Source: Pseudomonas sp. R84 (lineage in GTDB: Bacteria > Pseudomonadota > Gammaproteobacteria > Pseudomonadales > Pseudomonadaceae). Taken from it: 64,000 bases of DNA. A program made the position numbers and the translations under genes. Within the stretch, counting starts at the first letter, position 1, and each line of letters begins with the position of its first letter. The notes under the pieces are model-generated. The model made no database searches, was not told the origin of the DNA, and saw nothing but the letters and a program-made list of their open reading frames with translations. The DNA is taken from NCBI RefSeq assembly GCF_009834515.1, contig NZ_CP019426.1, forward strand, positions 2,469,501-2,533,500, read 5' to 3'. Positions 27,437 to 35,423 of this stretch are shown one piece after another.

Positions 27437-27463
27437 CACTGTGGGAGCGAGCTGTTCTCAGGG
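27437..27463. repeat. Decayed single REP
   Basis: CTGTGGGAGCGAGCTGTTCTC keeps the 5' half of the REP sequence but has lost the palindrome and its partner. It lies between the convergent BufC-like and kinase genes and touches the kinase stop. Confidence 0.6.
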
Positions 27464-28765
27464 GTGCAGGGGGAGTTTCAGTTCCGCACACAATCCGCCA
27501 CCCTCGCGGTTGCTCAAGGTCAACGAACCACCCAGCGCCATCGCCAGCTGCTGGGCGATGGCCAGTCCCAGTCCGGTGCCGCCGGTGTCGCGATTGCGCG
27601 AATTTTCTACGCGATAAAACGGTTGCAGCACCTGCGCCAGTTCGGCGTCGGCGATGCCCGGGCCACGGTCCATGACGGTGATTGCCAGGTTGCCTTTGTT
27701 GGCTTCGACCCAGACTTCGGCGGCGCCGGCGAACTTCAGTGCGTTGTCGGTGAGGTTCACCAGCACCCGGCGCAACGCATGAGGTCGGGTATCAATGACG
27801 GCTGCACTCTTGCCGACCAGTTGCACCTGCTTGCCCATGTCCTGATAGTCGAACACCAGGCTTTCGAGGAACGAATCCATGTTGGTGCGGCGACTTTCTT
27901 CGGTCGAGCCATGGATGCTGCGCGCATACGCCACGCCTTCGCGCACCAGATGTTCCATCTCGCTGAGGTCATTCCACAGTTTGTCTTTTTCAGCGCAATC
28001 GTCCATAAGCTCGGCGCGCAGTTTCATCCGCGTGATCGGCGTTTGCAGGTCGTGGGAAATCGCCGCCAGTAGTTGCATGCGCTCTTTGAGGTAAGCGGCG
28101 ATGCGCGCCTGCATCGTGTTGAATGCACGTGCCGCGTAAACCACTTCGTTCGGGCCGCTTTCGTCGAGGTTGATCGGGTGGGCGTTGGGGTCAAGGGTTT
28201 CCACGGCGTTGGCCAGACGGGTCAGCGGGCGAACCGCAATACGCACCGCCAGCCAGGTGCAGGCGATCATCAGCGCCAGTTGGCCGAGCAAAACCACCGG
28301 CAACCAGGGCGATAACGGGACCATGGCGGGGCGCACGTCGATGGTCACTGGACTGCCGTCGCTCAGGCGCAGATGGCCCTGAAAGTGTTTCTTCGGCCCG
28401 GGAATATCGGTGAAGGTCAGCGGATAGCGTTCACCGATGGCTTCGGTGATCGAGGTAACGGCCACCGGCATATCCCCGACGTCGATCTGCGTGCCCGGTT
28501 CGCCTTCGCTCAACAAGTAGCCGTAATTTTTTCGCGCCAGACGCTCGAGCCAGGCAGGGCGCTCTTCGGCAGGCAGTCGATCAAGGATCGCAATCGAGGT
28601 CGACACGTCGGTCTCGAGATTGCCGAGCATGGTGTTTTTCGCGCTTTGGTAACGCTCGTAATACTGCGCGCCGAACGACAGCGCCTGAGCGAGCAGCAAG
28701 CCAATCAGGAAAATCAGCGACAGGCGCGAGGCGAGGGTGCGTGGCCAGTGTTGATTGACGCTCAT
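27458..28765 (-). CDS. Sensor histidine kinase (envelope stress type, DsbS-like position)
   Basis: This 435-residue inner-membrane kinase has TM1 at about 13-33, a periplasmic loop (34-153), TM2 at about 154-175, a HAMP region, and a dimerisation domain with phospho-acceptor His238 (AAISHDLQTPITR). The ATPase motifs NLTDNALKFA, DRGPGIAD and GTGLGLAIAQ follow. The predicted periplasmic loop contains no cysteine. It overlaps the response-regulator stop by 4 bases. A kinase/regulator pair beside a DsbD-like gene recalls the P. aeruginosa PA2479-PA2480 system linked to disulfide formation and copper; the signal here is not known. Confidence 0.92.
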   Translation of the reverse strand: MSVNQHWPRTLASRLSLIFLIGLLLAQALSFGAQYYERYQSAKNTMLGNLETDVSTSIAILDRLPAEERPAWLERLARKNYGYLLSEGEPGTQIDVGDMPVAVTSITEAIGERYPLTFTDIPGPKKHFQGHLRLSDGSPVTIDVRPAMVPLSPWLPVVLLGQLALMIACTWLAVRIAVRPLTRLANAVETLDPNAHPINLDESGPNEVVYAARAFNTMQARIAAYLKERMQLLAAISHDLQTPITRMKLRAELMDDCAEKDKLWNDLSEMEHLVREGVAYARSIHGSTEESRRTNMDSFLESLVFDYQDMGKQVQLVGKSAAVIDTRPHALRRVLVNLTDNALKFAGAAEVWVEANKGNLAITVMDRGPGIADAELAQVLQPFYRVENSRNRDTGGTGLGLAIAQQLAMALGGSLTLSNREGGGLCAELKLPLHP

Positions 28766-29502
28766 GCCGGGGCACCAAGAATTTCGACCGGCAACGAGAA
28801 CACATAACCCTCGCTGCGCACGGTCTTGATGTAGGCCGGCTCGCGCGCATCATCGAGCAGACGCTGGCGCAAACGGCTGACCAGCAAATCGATCGAGCGG
28901 TCGAACAGGTCAGCGTCACGGCCCTGCGTTAGATTGAGCAGTTGATCGCGGCTGAGCACCCGTTGCGGGTGATCGAGAAAAACCCGCAGCAATCGATACT
29001 CGGCACCGCTGAGGGCGACCATGGTGCCGTCCTTGTCGAGCAGATGACGGGCTGAGGTGTCCAGTTGCCAACGGCCGAAGGCCAGCAAGCGACCGGCCTC
29101 GGTGACCACCAGATTCGGCGGCAGCATGCGCGTGCGGCGCAGCACGGCGTTGATCCGCGCGAGCAATTCACGGGCGGCGAACGGTTTGGTCAGGTAATCG
29201 TCGGCGCCCATTTCCAGGCCGATGATGCGGTCGGTTTCATCGTTGCGTGCGGTCAGCATCAACACTGGCGTGGCCTTGTGTTTGCCCACGCGCAGTTCGC
29301 GGCACAGCTGCAGGCCATCGTCGCCGGGCATCATGATATCGAGCACGATCAGGTCGACGGTGTTGGCTTCGAGAAAGCTGCGCATCTGCCGGCCATCGGC
29401 GACCACGGTGGTGCGCAGGCCGTTTTTCTTCAGGTAGTTGCCTACCAGTTCACGGATCTCGCGGTCGTCGTCGACGATGAGAATGTGATCGACATGATCC
29501 AT
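28762..29502 (-). CDS. OmpR-family response regulator
   Basis: This 246-residue regulator has a receiver domain with Asp11-13 (VDDD), phospho-acceptor Asp55 (IVLDIMMPG) and Lys (TKPF), and a C-terminal winged helix (about 140-235: LSGAEYRLLRVFL, RSIDLLVSRLRQRL, TVRSEGYVFSLP). The ATG at 29502 is chosen from the receiver start MDHVDHILIVDDD. It is the first gene of the regulator-kinase operon. The upstream gap holds tandem TGTATC sites suited to this type of regulator, so autoregulation and control of the divergent genes are likely. Confidence 0.94.
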   Translation of the reverse strand: MDHVDHILIVDDDREIRELVGNYLKKNGLRTTVVADGRQMRSFLEANTVDLIVLDIMMPGDDGLQLCRELRVGKHKATPVLMLTARNDETDRIIGLEMGADDYLTKPFAARELLARINAVLRRTRMLPPNLVVTEAGRLLAFGRWQLDTSARHLLDKDGTMVALSGAEYRLLRVFLDHPQRVLSRDQLLNLTQGRDADLFDRSIDLLVSRLRQRLLDDAREPAYIKTVRSEGYVFSLPVEILGAPA

Positions 29503-29574
29503 CGGTTCAAGCCTCAGCCAGAAGGGGAATGCCGTGCAGTCTATAGAGCCTTCAGTGGCTCGCCTGCCTGCCTT

Positions 29575-29677
29575 TGTATTGCAGTGTATCTGCCATGTCG
29601 GCGGATACACGGAGACGCAAAAACGCGATTTTTACAGGGTTTTGTATCGCTGTGTATCCCCCGATGGCAGGGATACA
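29575..29677. promoter_or_regulatory. Tandem TGTATC sites between the response regulator and DUF2790 genes
   Basis: Two tandem sites share the 10-base period: TGTATT-GCAG-TGTATC (29575-29590) and TGTATC-GCTG-TGTATC (29643-29658). Inverted GATACA hexamers at 29604-29609 and 29672-29677 give longer palindromes; CGCTGTGTATCCC and GGGATACACAGCG form a perfect 13-base inverted repeat (29649-29683). The sites match those before the MNIO gene. The 298-base gap holds no gene. Confidence 0.7.
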
Positions 29678-29800
29678 CAGCGATTGAAACGCGCCTGTTC
29701 CTGACACAGACGCGATACCTCGCGAGCCTCAAATAGGCTCCATCGAGGCCCACACAGATCGCCTCGGCTCAAACCCCACTGAAGCCTTGAGGAACACGCC

Positions 29801-30064
29801 ATGAATAACAAATCCGTAATTGCCGCCTGCCTGTTTGCCGCCCTGAACATCTGCACGCTGTCGGCCCGCGCCGAAGCCGATGTCACCGCGCAAACCTACA
29901 CCTACGGCACCCACCTGGATATCCAGAAAGTGATCTCGCTGAAACAGGACAATTCAGTGAATTGCGGGATTGTCGAGGCGCGCATGACCTACCTCGACTC
30001 GGCCGGTCAGACCCGCGTACTCGATTACAGCAAATTCGCCGACGGCTGCAACAACGACAACTAA
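29801..30064 (+). CDS. DUF2790 family small exported protein
   Basis: This 87-residue secreted protein has a signal peptide (residues 1-24, ending ARA) and belongs to the Pseudomonas DUF2790 family. The mature part carries two cysteines, Cys55 and Cys83, that could form a disulfide, and the family segment YGTHLDIQKVISL. GAGGAA lies 8 bases before the ATG. It is the first gene of a cluster with the repeat protein and the DipZ-like protein, divergent from the two-component system. Relatives are often associated with copper or envelope stress; function is unproven. Confidence 0.88.
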   Translation: MNNKSVIAACLFAALNICTLSARAEADVTAQTYTYGTHLDIQKVISLKQDNSVNCGIVEARMTYLDSAGQTRVLDYSKFADGCNNDN

Positions 30065-30093
30065 GCCATCACTCTTTATAGAAGGAAACAGCC

Positions 30094-30474
30094 ATGAACA
30101 ACGTATCGCGTTTTTTGACCGCCATCGCTTTCTCTCTCGCCGGCGTCGCCGCCCATGCCAACGCCGCGGTTGAACAGCATAGCTGCCACAGCAGCGCCTG
30201 CTTCCAACTGACTCCGGTGGCCAAGCAGGGCAGCGACGGCTTGATTGCCGCGGACGGTTCCAGCCGCACGCCGCAGGGCCAGATGTTTGCCGCGGACGGT
30301 TCCAGCCGCACACCACAAGGCCAGATGGTTGCTGCAGACGGTTCCAGCCGCACGCCACAAGGCCAGATGGTTGCCGCCGATGGCTCCAGCCGCACGCCGC
30401 AGGGCCAGATGTTTGCCGAGAACGGCGCCAGCCGTACGCCGCAGAGCCATTGGCTGGAAAGTCAGAGCGTCTGA
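30094..30474 (+). CDS. Exported protein with five tandem 14-residue repeats, function unknown
   Basis: This 126-residue protein has a signal peptide (about 1-24, ending AHANA), a short head with a CxxxxC pair (Cys31, Cys36 in SCHSSACF), then five tandem units of the form AADGSSRTPQGQM(F/V) at residues 52-121. The fifth unit has diverged (AENGASRTPQSHWL). Differences between units 1-4 are almost all in third codon positions, which shows the protein, not the DNA, is conserved. AAGGAA lies 8 bases before the ATG. It sits 29 bases after the DUF2790 gene and 37 before the DipZ-like gene. I do not recognise a named family. A redox or metal-related envelope role, or a substrate for a modifying enzyme, is only inferred. 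Confidence 0.85.
   Translation: MNNVSRFLTAIAFSLAGVAAHANAAVEQHSCHSSACFQLTPVAKQGSDGLIAADGSSRTPQGQMFAADGSSRTPQGQMVAADGSSRTPQGQMVAADGSSRTPQGQMFAENGASRTPQSHWLESQSV
30247..30456 (+). repeat. Five tandem 42-base coding repeats
   Basis: Five in-frame 42-base units encode the 14-residue repeats of the exported protein. Because the period is divisible by three, the opposite strand also stays open over the whole stretch and gives misleading antisense reading frames. Confidence 0.95.
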
Positions 30475-30511
30475 ATGGCTCGTCACATTCATTGATCAAG
30501 GGTGACTCACT

Positions 30512-31723
30512 ATGTACCTCATCGCATTTCTCGGCGGTCTGCTGACCGTGCTCAGCCCCTGCATTCTGCCGGTGGTGCCGTTTCTGTTTGCCGGCGCCCA
30601 ACGCAGCCGCGCTTCGATACTGCTGACCCTCGGCGGCATGGCCTTGACCTTCGCGCTCATCTCCAGCCTGGCCGTGGTCAGCAGCGAGTGGGTGATCCAG
30701 GCCAGCAACAGCGGACGTTACGTCGCCCTGATCGTAATGAGCGTGTTCGCCCTGTCACTGATCTCGGCGCGCATCGGTGACTGGCTGACGCGACCGTTCG
30801 TGATGCTCGGCAACCGTCTCGACCCGGGCATGCGGAAAAAGGCCGGACCGATGGCTTCGATCATGCTCGGCGTGGCTACCGGACTGCTTTGGGCTCCGTG
30901 CGCCGGACCGATTCTCGGCGTGATCCTCACCGGGGCCATGCTGCAAGGCGCCAACGCGCAGACTAGCCTGTTGCTGCTGGCCTACGGCGCCGGCAGTGCA
31001 TTGTCGCTGGGTACGTTGATCTTCACCGGACGCGGCTTGGTCAATCGCCTGAAACCGTCGATTCCGTTCACCGGCTGGTTGCGTCGTGGTGCCGGTGTTG
31101 CGGTACTCGCGACGGCGGCGGTAATTGCCACTGGCTTCGATAAAACCTTGCTGGCGAACACGTCCTCCCAAGGCGTGGCCAGCGTCGAGAAAAGCGTGCT
31201 GGAAAACGTGCCGAAAGTGGTCGACTACTTCGTCAGCAAAGTCCGTGCGGATTCGCCGATGGAGGAGGGCACAGGCGCGATGCCGTCGCTGGCCGGCGCA
31301 GTGCAATGGCTGAACTCGCCCGAGCTGAGCGCTGAGTCACTGCGCGGCAAAGTGGTGCTGGTGGACTTCTGGACCTACGACTGCATCAACTGCCAGCACA
31401 CCTTGCCGTACGTAAAGGACTGGGCTAAGAAATACGAAAAGGACGGGCTCGTGGTGATCGGTGTCCACACCCCGGAATACGGCTACGAGCGGATCATCGA
31501 CAACGTCCGGGATCAGGTGAAAAAACTCGGCATTACTTACCCGGTGGCCATCGATAACAACTATGCGATCTGGCGCAACTTCGACAATCAATACTGGCCG
31601 GCGCATTACCTGATCGACGCCAAAGGGCAAGTGCGTTACAGCCACTTCGGCGAAGGTCGCTACGAAGCGCAGGAGCAGATGATCCAGCAATTGCTGCAAG
31701 AGGCGAAAGCGCCTGCCGCTTGA
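30512..31723 (+). CDS. DipZ-like protein: DsbD/CcdA membrane domain fused to a TlpA-like thioredoxin domain
   Basis: This 403-residue thiol-redox membrane protein has an N-terminal CcdA/DsbD domain (about 1-215, six or so TM helices) with the two reactive cysteines Cys17 (LSPCILP) and Cys130 (WAPCAGP). The C-terminal periplasmic thioredoxin-like domain (about 260-400) has a CxxC at Cys291-Cys294 (TYDCINCQ). It would move reducing power from cytoplasmic thioredoxin to the periplasm. It is shorter than full DsbD, since it lacks the N-terminal alpha domain. It is the third gene of the DUF2790-repeat protein-DipZ cluster; an AGGGTGA-type site precedes the ATG. Confidence 0.92.
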   Translation: MYLIAFLGGLLTVLSPCILPVVPFLFAGAQRSRASILLTLGGMALTFALISSLAVVSSEWVIQASNSGRYVALIVMSVFALSLISARIGDWLTRPFVMLGNRLDPGMRKKAGPMASIMLGVATGLLWAPCAGPILGVILTGAMLQGANAQTSLLLLAYGAGSALSLGTLIFTGRGLVNRLKPSIPFTGWLRRGAGVAVLATAAVIATGFDKTLLANTSSQGVASVEKSVLENVPKVVDYFVSKVRADSPMEEGTGAMPSLAGAVQWLNSPELSAESLRGKVVLVDFWTYDCINCQHTLPYVKDWAKKYEKDGLVVIGVHTPEYGYERIIDNVRDQVKKLGITYPVAIDNNYAIWRNFDNQYWPAHYLIDAKGQVRYSHFGEGRYEAQEQMIQQLLQEAKAPAA

Positions 31724-31740
31724 TCAGCAAAGGCAATGGC

Positions 31741-32202
31741 TCAGAGGTCACGCACCATGAGCCATTGTTCGTTGTCCCAGGCGCGAAAACGCTCCAGGAC
31801 TTGCCAGCCGCGCTTGGCGTAGTAGTCCTGCTTGTTCTGCGTGTGCAGATACAGGCGTGCAAAGCCGCAGTCTTTCGCCTCTTGGCAAATCCCTGCAATC
31901 AAACGCTCCGCCAGACCTTGCCCGCGTGCTTCAGGGCTGACGAACACGCAGGCCAGCCAAGGTCCGAGATCGGGCCGCAGGGCGAGGTCATCGCGTGCCA
32001 GCGCGGCGCCGCCGACCAGATGATCACCGTCCATGGCGATCAGGCAGGACCAGTCGCCATTGCTTTGGCCCTCGGCAAATTCACGCTGCCATTCGGCCAG
32101 CGGGTGATCGAAGTATTCGTAGGGGAATTGTTCGTGGATCCATTGAGCATAACGGTCGCTGTAGTGCATGTGATGCGCGAGCCAATCGAGTTTCAGTGCC
32201 AT
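31741..32202 (-). CDS. GNAT-family N-acetyltransferase
   Basis: This 153-residue acetyltransferase has the acetyl-CoA-binding motif A, VFVSPEARGQGLAERLI (R/QxxGxG/A type), followed by the family segment GFARLYLHTQNKQDYYAKRGW. The ATG at 32202 is preferred over an upstream TTG at 32268; the binding site is weak in both cases. It is convergent with the DipZ-like gene, 17 bases away. Substrate unknown. Confidence 0.85.
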   Translation of the reverse strand: MALKLDWLAHHMHYSDRYAQWIHEQFPYEYFDHPLAEWQREFAEGQSNGDWSCLIAMDGDHLVGGAALARDDLALRPDLGPWLACVFVSPEARGQGLAERLIAGICQEAKDCGFARLYLHTQNKQDYYAKRGWQVLERFRAWDNEQWLMVRDL

Positions 32203-32427
32203 CAGTCGAGTCCGTTCCAGAAGCGAGAGCGCATCAGAAACCAATCTCCGAACCTTGGCAATCGTCAAGGTGTTCCAGACGCTTTACAGATATCCACCAC
32301 TCATCGGCAAACCCTCGGTTTTCCGGGCTTGCCAGACGATTGGCAGGGACGCCGGCCGAACTCGGCGCGATAGTGCAGGAGCAGGGTCACTGCCGGCCTT
32401 GCCACATAAAAAGAACGCGAGGTTGCC

Positions 32428-32700
32428 ATGCCGAAATTCGTGATTGAACGCGAGATTCCAGGGGCCGGGAAGCTGTCGGACGCAGAACTCAAAGCCGTGT
32501 CGAAAACGTCCTGTGATGTCTTGCGTGAACTCGGTCCGCAAGTGCAGTGGCTGCAGAGCTACGTTACCGCTGACAAGATCTATTGCGTGTACATCGCACC
32601 TGACGAAGAGCAGGTACGCGAACACGCCAGGCTTGGAGGATTTCCTGCCAACAGTGTGGCGCGGGTGATGACGGTCACCGATCCGACGACGGCCGAATGA
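32428..32700 (+). CDS. DUF4242 family small protein
   Basis: This 90-residue protein matches the DUF4242 pattern (MPKFVIEREIPGAGKLSDAEL, IYCVYIAPDEEQVREHARLGGFP). The family has a ferredoxin-like fold, and one Streptomyces member binds nickel; no role is established for this one. Two cysteines are present. A GAGGTTGCC stretch precedes the ATG. It lies 33 bases upstream of a methyltransferase on the same strand and may be cotranscribed with it. Confidence 0.8.
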   Translation: MPKFVIEREIPGAGKLSDAELKAVSKTSCDVLRELGPQVQWLQSYVTADKIYCVYIAPDEEQVREHARLGGFPANSVARVMTVTDPTTAE

Positions 32701-32733
32701 TCACCGACCCCACCCGCAGCGGAGTTCACGCTT

Positions 32734-33546
32734 ATGAGTACCCCGATTGATCTGACTGCCTTGAAAGAACGCCAGAAAATCGCTTGGGCCAGTGGCGACT
32801 ACGCCGTAATTGGCACGACGTTGCAAATCGTTGGCGAAAACCTTGCCGAAGCCTGCGACCTGCGTTGCGACGAGGAGGTGCTGGATGTCGCTGCCGGCAA
32901 TGGCAATGCAACGCTGGCGGCGGCGCGGCGCGGTTGCCTGGTCACCTCGACCGATTACGTCGCGGCGCTGCTGGAACGCGGCCAGGATCGTGCCCGCGCG
33001 GAGCATCTGGACGTGACGTTTCAGGTTGCCGATGCCGAAGCGCTGCCGTTCGCCGACGAGAGCTACGACGCCGTGCTGTCGACCTTTGGCGTGATGTTCG
33101 CACCGGATCAGGACAAGGCTGCCGCCGAACTGGGACGGGTTTGTCGCCGTGGCGGGCGGATCGGTCTGGCCAACTGGACGCCGGAAGGTTTCGTCGGCCA
33201 GATGTTCAAAAACCTCGGCCGGCATCTGCCACCACCTGCCGGCGCACAACCTCCCTCGAATTGGGGCTCCGATGCGTGGCTGCACAAACATTTCGATGAC
33301 CGCGATTTTCTGCTGCGTGTGACGCGGCGCGAGTTCAACTTCCGCTATCGCTCGGCCGCGCATTTCATCGACATCTTCCGCCATTGGTACGGGCCGGTGC
33401 ACAAGGCCTTCGCGGCACTGCCGCCGGAGAGCGGGCAGGCGCTGGAAAGTGATCTGGCGGATTTGCTAAACCGTTTGAACCGGGCAGGGGAGGCGTCGCT
33501 GGTGGTGCCGAGTGAATATCTGGAGGTGGTGATCACTAAACGCTGA
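32734..33546 (+). CDS. Class I SAM-dependent methyltransferase
   Basis: This 270-residue methyltransferase-11/25 type protein has SAM motif I VLDVAAGNGNATLAAARRG (about residues 49-67), motif II acidic residue in VTSTDYV, and the post-motif ADAEALPFADESYDAVLSTFGVMF. The substrate cannot be read. It is probably cotranscribed with the DUF4242 gene. Similar proteins are annotated broadly as ubiquinone/menaquinone-like methyltransferases, but this is not UbiE. Confidence 0.85.
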   Translation: MSTPIDLTALKERQKIAWASGDYAVIGTTLQIVGENLAEACDLRCDEEVLDVAAGNGNATLAAARRGCLVTSTDYVAALLERGQDRARAEHLDVTFQVADAEALPFADESYDAVLSTFGVMFAPDQDKAAAELGRVCRRGGRIGLANWTPEGFVGQMFKNLGRHLPPPAGAQPPSNWGSDAWLHKHFDDRDFLLRVTRREFNFRYRSAAHFIDIFRHWYGPVHKAFAALPPESGQALESDLADLLNRLNRAGEASLVVPSEYLEVVITKR

Positions 33547-33555
33547 ATGAAGATC

Positions 33556-33646
33556 CCTGTAGGAGTGAGCCTGTTCGCGATAGCGGTCTTTCAGTCAAAA
33601 AATATTCAGCTGACAGACCGCGATCGCGAGCAGGCTCACTCCTACA
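33556..33646. repeat. REPIN of the GTAGGAGTGAG subtype
   Basis: TGTAGGAGTGAGCCTGTTCG and CGAGCAGGCTCACTCCTACA face each other between two convergent genes. The left half has one substitution (TGTTCG for TGCTCG). Confidence 0.92.
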
Positions 33647-33671
33647 ATGGATTTGTGTTGGGCTCTGGAGC

Positions 33672-34394
33672 CTATTTCACCTGCGGCCGTTCAAACCACT
33701 CCAGCGCCGTGCGCCAGATGCAGATCCCCAGAAAATACGCCGACATCAGCAACCACAAGCCCATTACCAACGGGTTGATCAGCGGGTGGTTGAGCACCAG
33801 CGACAAACTGCACAGCAGCCAGATTGCCGTCACCGCAATGTTGATCGGCATGAACCGGCGCACACGGAACGGATGCAGGAATTTCATCCGCGTCACCGTC
33901 AGCAACGCCAGGCCAATCACCGTCAGAAAAGTGATCCACGGCCCCGGGCCGATGATGTACAGGCACAGCGCGACCACATTCCACGCCGCCGGAAACCCGA
34001 CAAAGTAGTTGTCCTTGCTCTTCATGTTGACGTTGCAGAAACAGAACAGCGACGACACCAGAATCAGCGACACGGTCAGCAGCAGGGTGTAGTCGGGCAA
34101 CGGAATGTAGCGATAGATAAACAGTGCCGGAATGAATACATAGGTCAGGTAATCGATCACCAGATCGAGGATCGAACCATCGAAGCTCGGCAGCACCGAC
34201 TGCACGTTGACCTTGCGCGCCAGCGCGCCGTCGAGGCCGTCGACAATCAGCGCTACGCCCAGCCACATCAGGCAGTGGGTCGGCTGGTTCTCCAACAGGG
34301 CGAGGGTGGCCAGAAAAGCAGTGACCACGCCAGTCGCGGTAAAACCATGGGCGCCCCATGCTTTGAGCCTGGCGATGTGTACGGTCGATATCAC
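33672..34394 (-). CDS. pcs: Phosphatidylcholine synthase
   Basis: This 240-residue inner-membrane enzyme condenses choline directly with CDP-diacylglycerol to make phosphatidylcholine. The CDP-alcohol phosphotransferase signature is visible as DGLDGALAR followed by FDGSILDLVIDY (GxxxDxxxD). About eight hydrophobic helices are present. The start is taken as a GTG at 34394 with TGGAG 10 bases upstream, giving a length close to Pseudomonas Pcs. An ATG 21 codons earlier is in frame but unlikely. It is monocistronic. Confidence 0.9.
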   Translation of the reverse strand: MISTVHIARLKAWGAHGFTATGVVTAFLATLALLENQPTHCLMWLGVALIVDGLDGALARKVNVQSVLPSFDGSILDLVIDYLTYVFIPALFIYRYIPLPDYTLLLTVSLILVSSLFCFCNVNMKSKDNYFVGFPAAWNVVALCLYIIGPGPWITFLTVIGLALLTVTRMKFLHPFRVRRFMPINIAVTAIWLLCSLSLVLNHPLINPLVMGLWLLMSAYFLGICIWRTALEWFERPQVK

Positions 34395-34653
34395 GGGGGC
34401 GTTCTCCAGAAAGTGAAGCAAGCCGGGTATCACCCTTGAGTAACAGGGCGCCGGCAAACCGGGTCGGGGTTGCAGCTATCGACCGGTCTGGCCGGGATAA
34501 GGTTCACCAATGATCAATCTTAGCTGGCCGGCGAAAAAATACGCGGGCGAAATCCGCCAAGGCATTGAGTGTCAGCCAAACGGTGCTGGCGCTATGGCTT
34601 AAGGGGTCTATCGTTGCCAGACGCAGTCACTGCCAATGTTTGAGGATGACGTC

Positions 34654-35415
34654 ATGAACACCAGCGATTTGCTTGAACGACTGCTGCGAGGCCAGGCCCC
34701 GGCGGGACAACAATCTTCAGCGTCTGCCGGCGGTGGTTTGGGTGGGTTGCTGGGTGGGCTGCTCGGTGGCGGCTCGGGCGCGGCCAGCGGCGGCGGATCT
34801 GCCGGTGGACTTGGCGGCTTGGGTGGCTTGCTCGGTGGTTTGCTCGGCGGCGGTGCCGGTGGAGGGCTGGGCGGCGCCTTCGGTGGCGCACTGGGCGGCG
34901 GGGGCGGTACGCAAAGTCGTTCCGGCGGTACCAATTATGCGGCGCTGGCATCGCTGGGAATGATGGCGTTCCAGGCGTATCAGGCCTGGCAACGCAGCCA
35001 GGCCAGCTCGGCACCGCAACAAACACCGCAAACGGCTAACCTCCTGGCTGGCCCGGAGATTGAAGAACACAGCCACGCGGTATTGCGCGCGTTGATCGCA
35101 GCAGCCAAGGCTGACGGGCGTATCGATGAATCCGAGAAACACCTGATCAGCAGCGAAATCGGCAAACACACCGACGATCCGCAGTTGCAGCAATGGCTCA
35201 ATGCCGAAGTCGCCAAGCCGCTGGATCCTGAGGAAGTAGCGCAATCGGCAAACGGTGACCCAGCCGTCGCCGCCGAAATGTACCTGGCCAGCGTGATGCT
35301 GGTGGACGACCAGCAGGACGCCGAGCGCAGTTATCTGGATGAGCTGGCAGCAGCGTTGAATATCGACCCGCAGTTGCAGGTGCATCTGGAGCAGCAAGCC
35401 AAGGGCCAGGCCTGA
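34654..35415 (+). CDS. DUF533/TerB-like protein with a glycine-rich N-terminal region
   Basis: This 253-residue protein has a short start (MNTSDLLERLLRGQ), then a very glycine-rich segment (about residues 22-90, GGLGGLLGGLLGGG repeats) and a C-terminal TerB-like helical domain (about 130-250: VLRALIAAAKADGRIDESEKHLI). It resembles E. coli YebE and the DUF533 family, whose function is unclear. The ATG at 34654 with GAGG upstream is preferred over 34636. It is monocistronic and convergent with the transposase remnant. Confidence 0.87.
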   Translation: MNTSDLLERLLRGQAPAGQQSSASAGGGLGGLLGGLLGGGSGAASGGGSAGGLGGLGGLLGGLLGGGAGGGLGGAFGGALGGGGGTQSRSGGTNYAALASLGMMAFQAYQAWQRSQASSAPQQTPQTANLLAGPEIEEHSHAVLRALIAAAKADGRIDESEKHLISSEIGKHTDDPQLQQWLNAEVAKPLDPEEVAQSANGDPAVAAEMYLASVMLVDDQQDAERSYLDELAAALNIDPQLQVHLEQQAKGQA

Positions 35416-35423
35416 AAGCAACA

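Noticed and set aside
30247..30456. Possible CRISPR-like array (five regular repeats)
   Set aside because: The repeats are directly tandem with no unique spacers and encode a conserved peptide; no cas genes are nearby.
30076..30492. Minus-strand frame with repeats opposite the repeat protein
   Set aside because: A 42-base coding repeat keeps other frames open automatically; wobble-position changes show the plus strand is the translated one.
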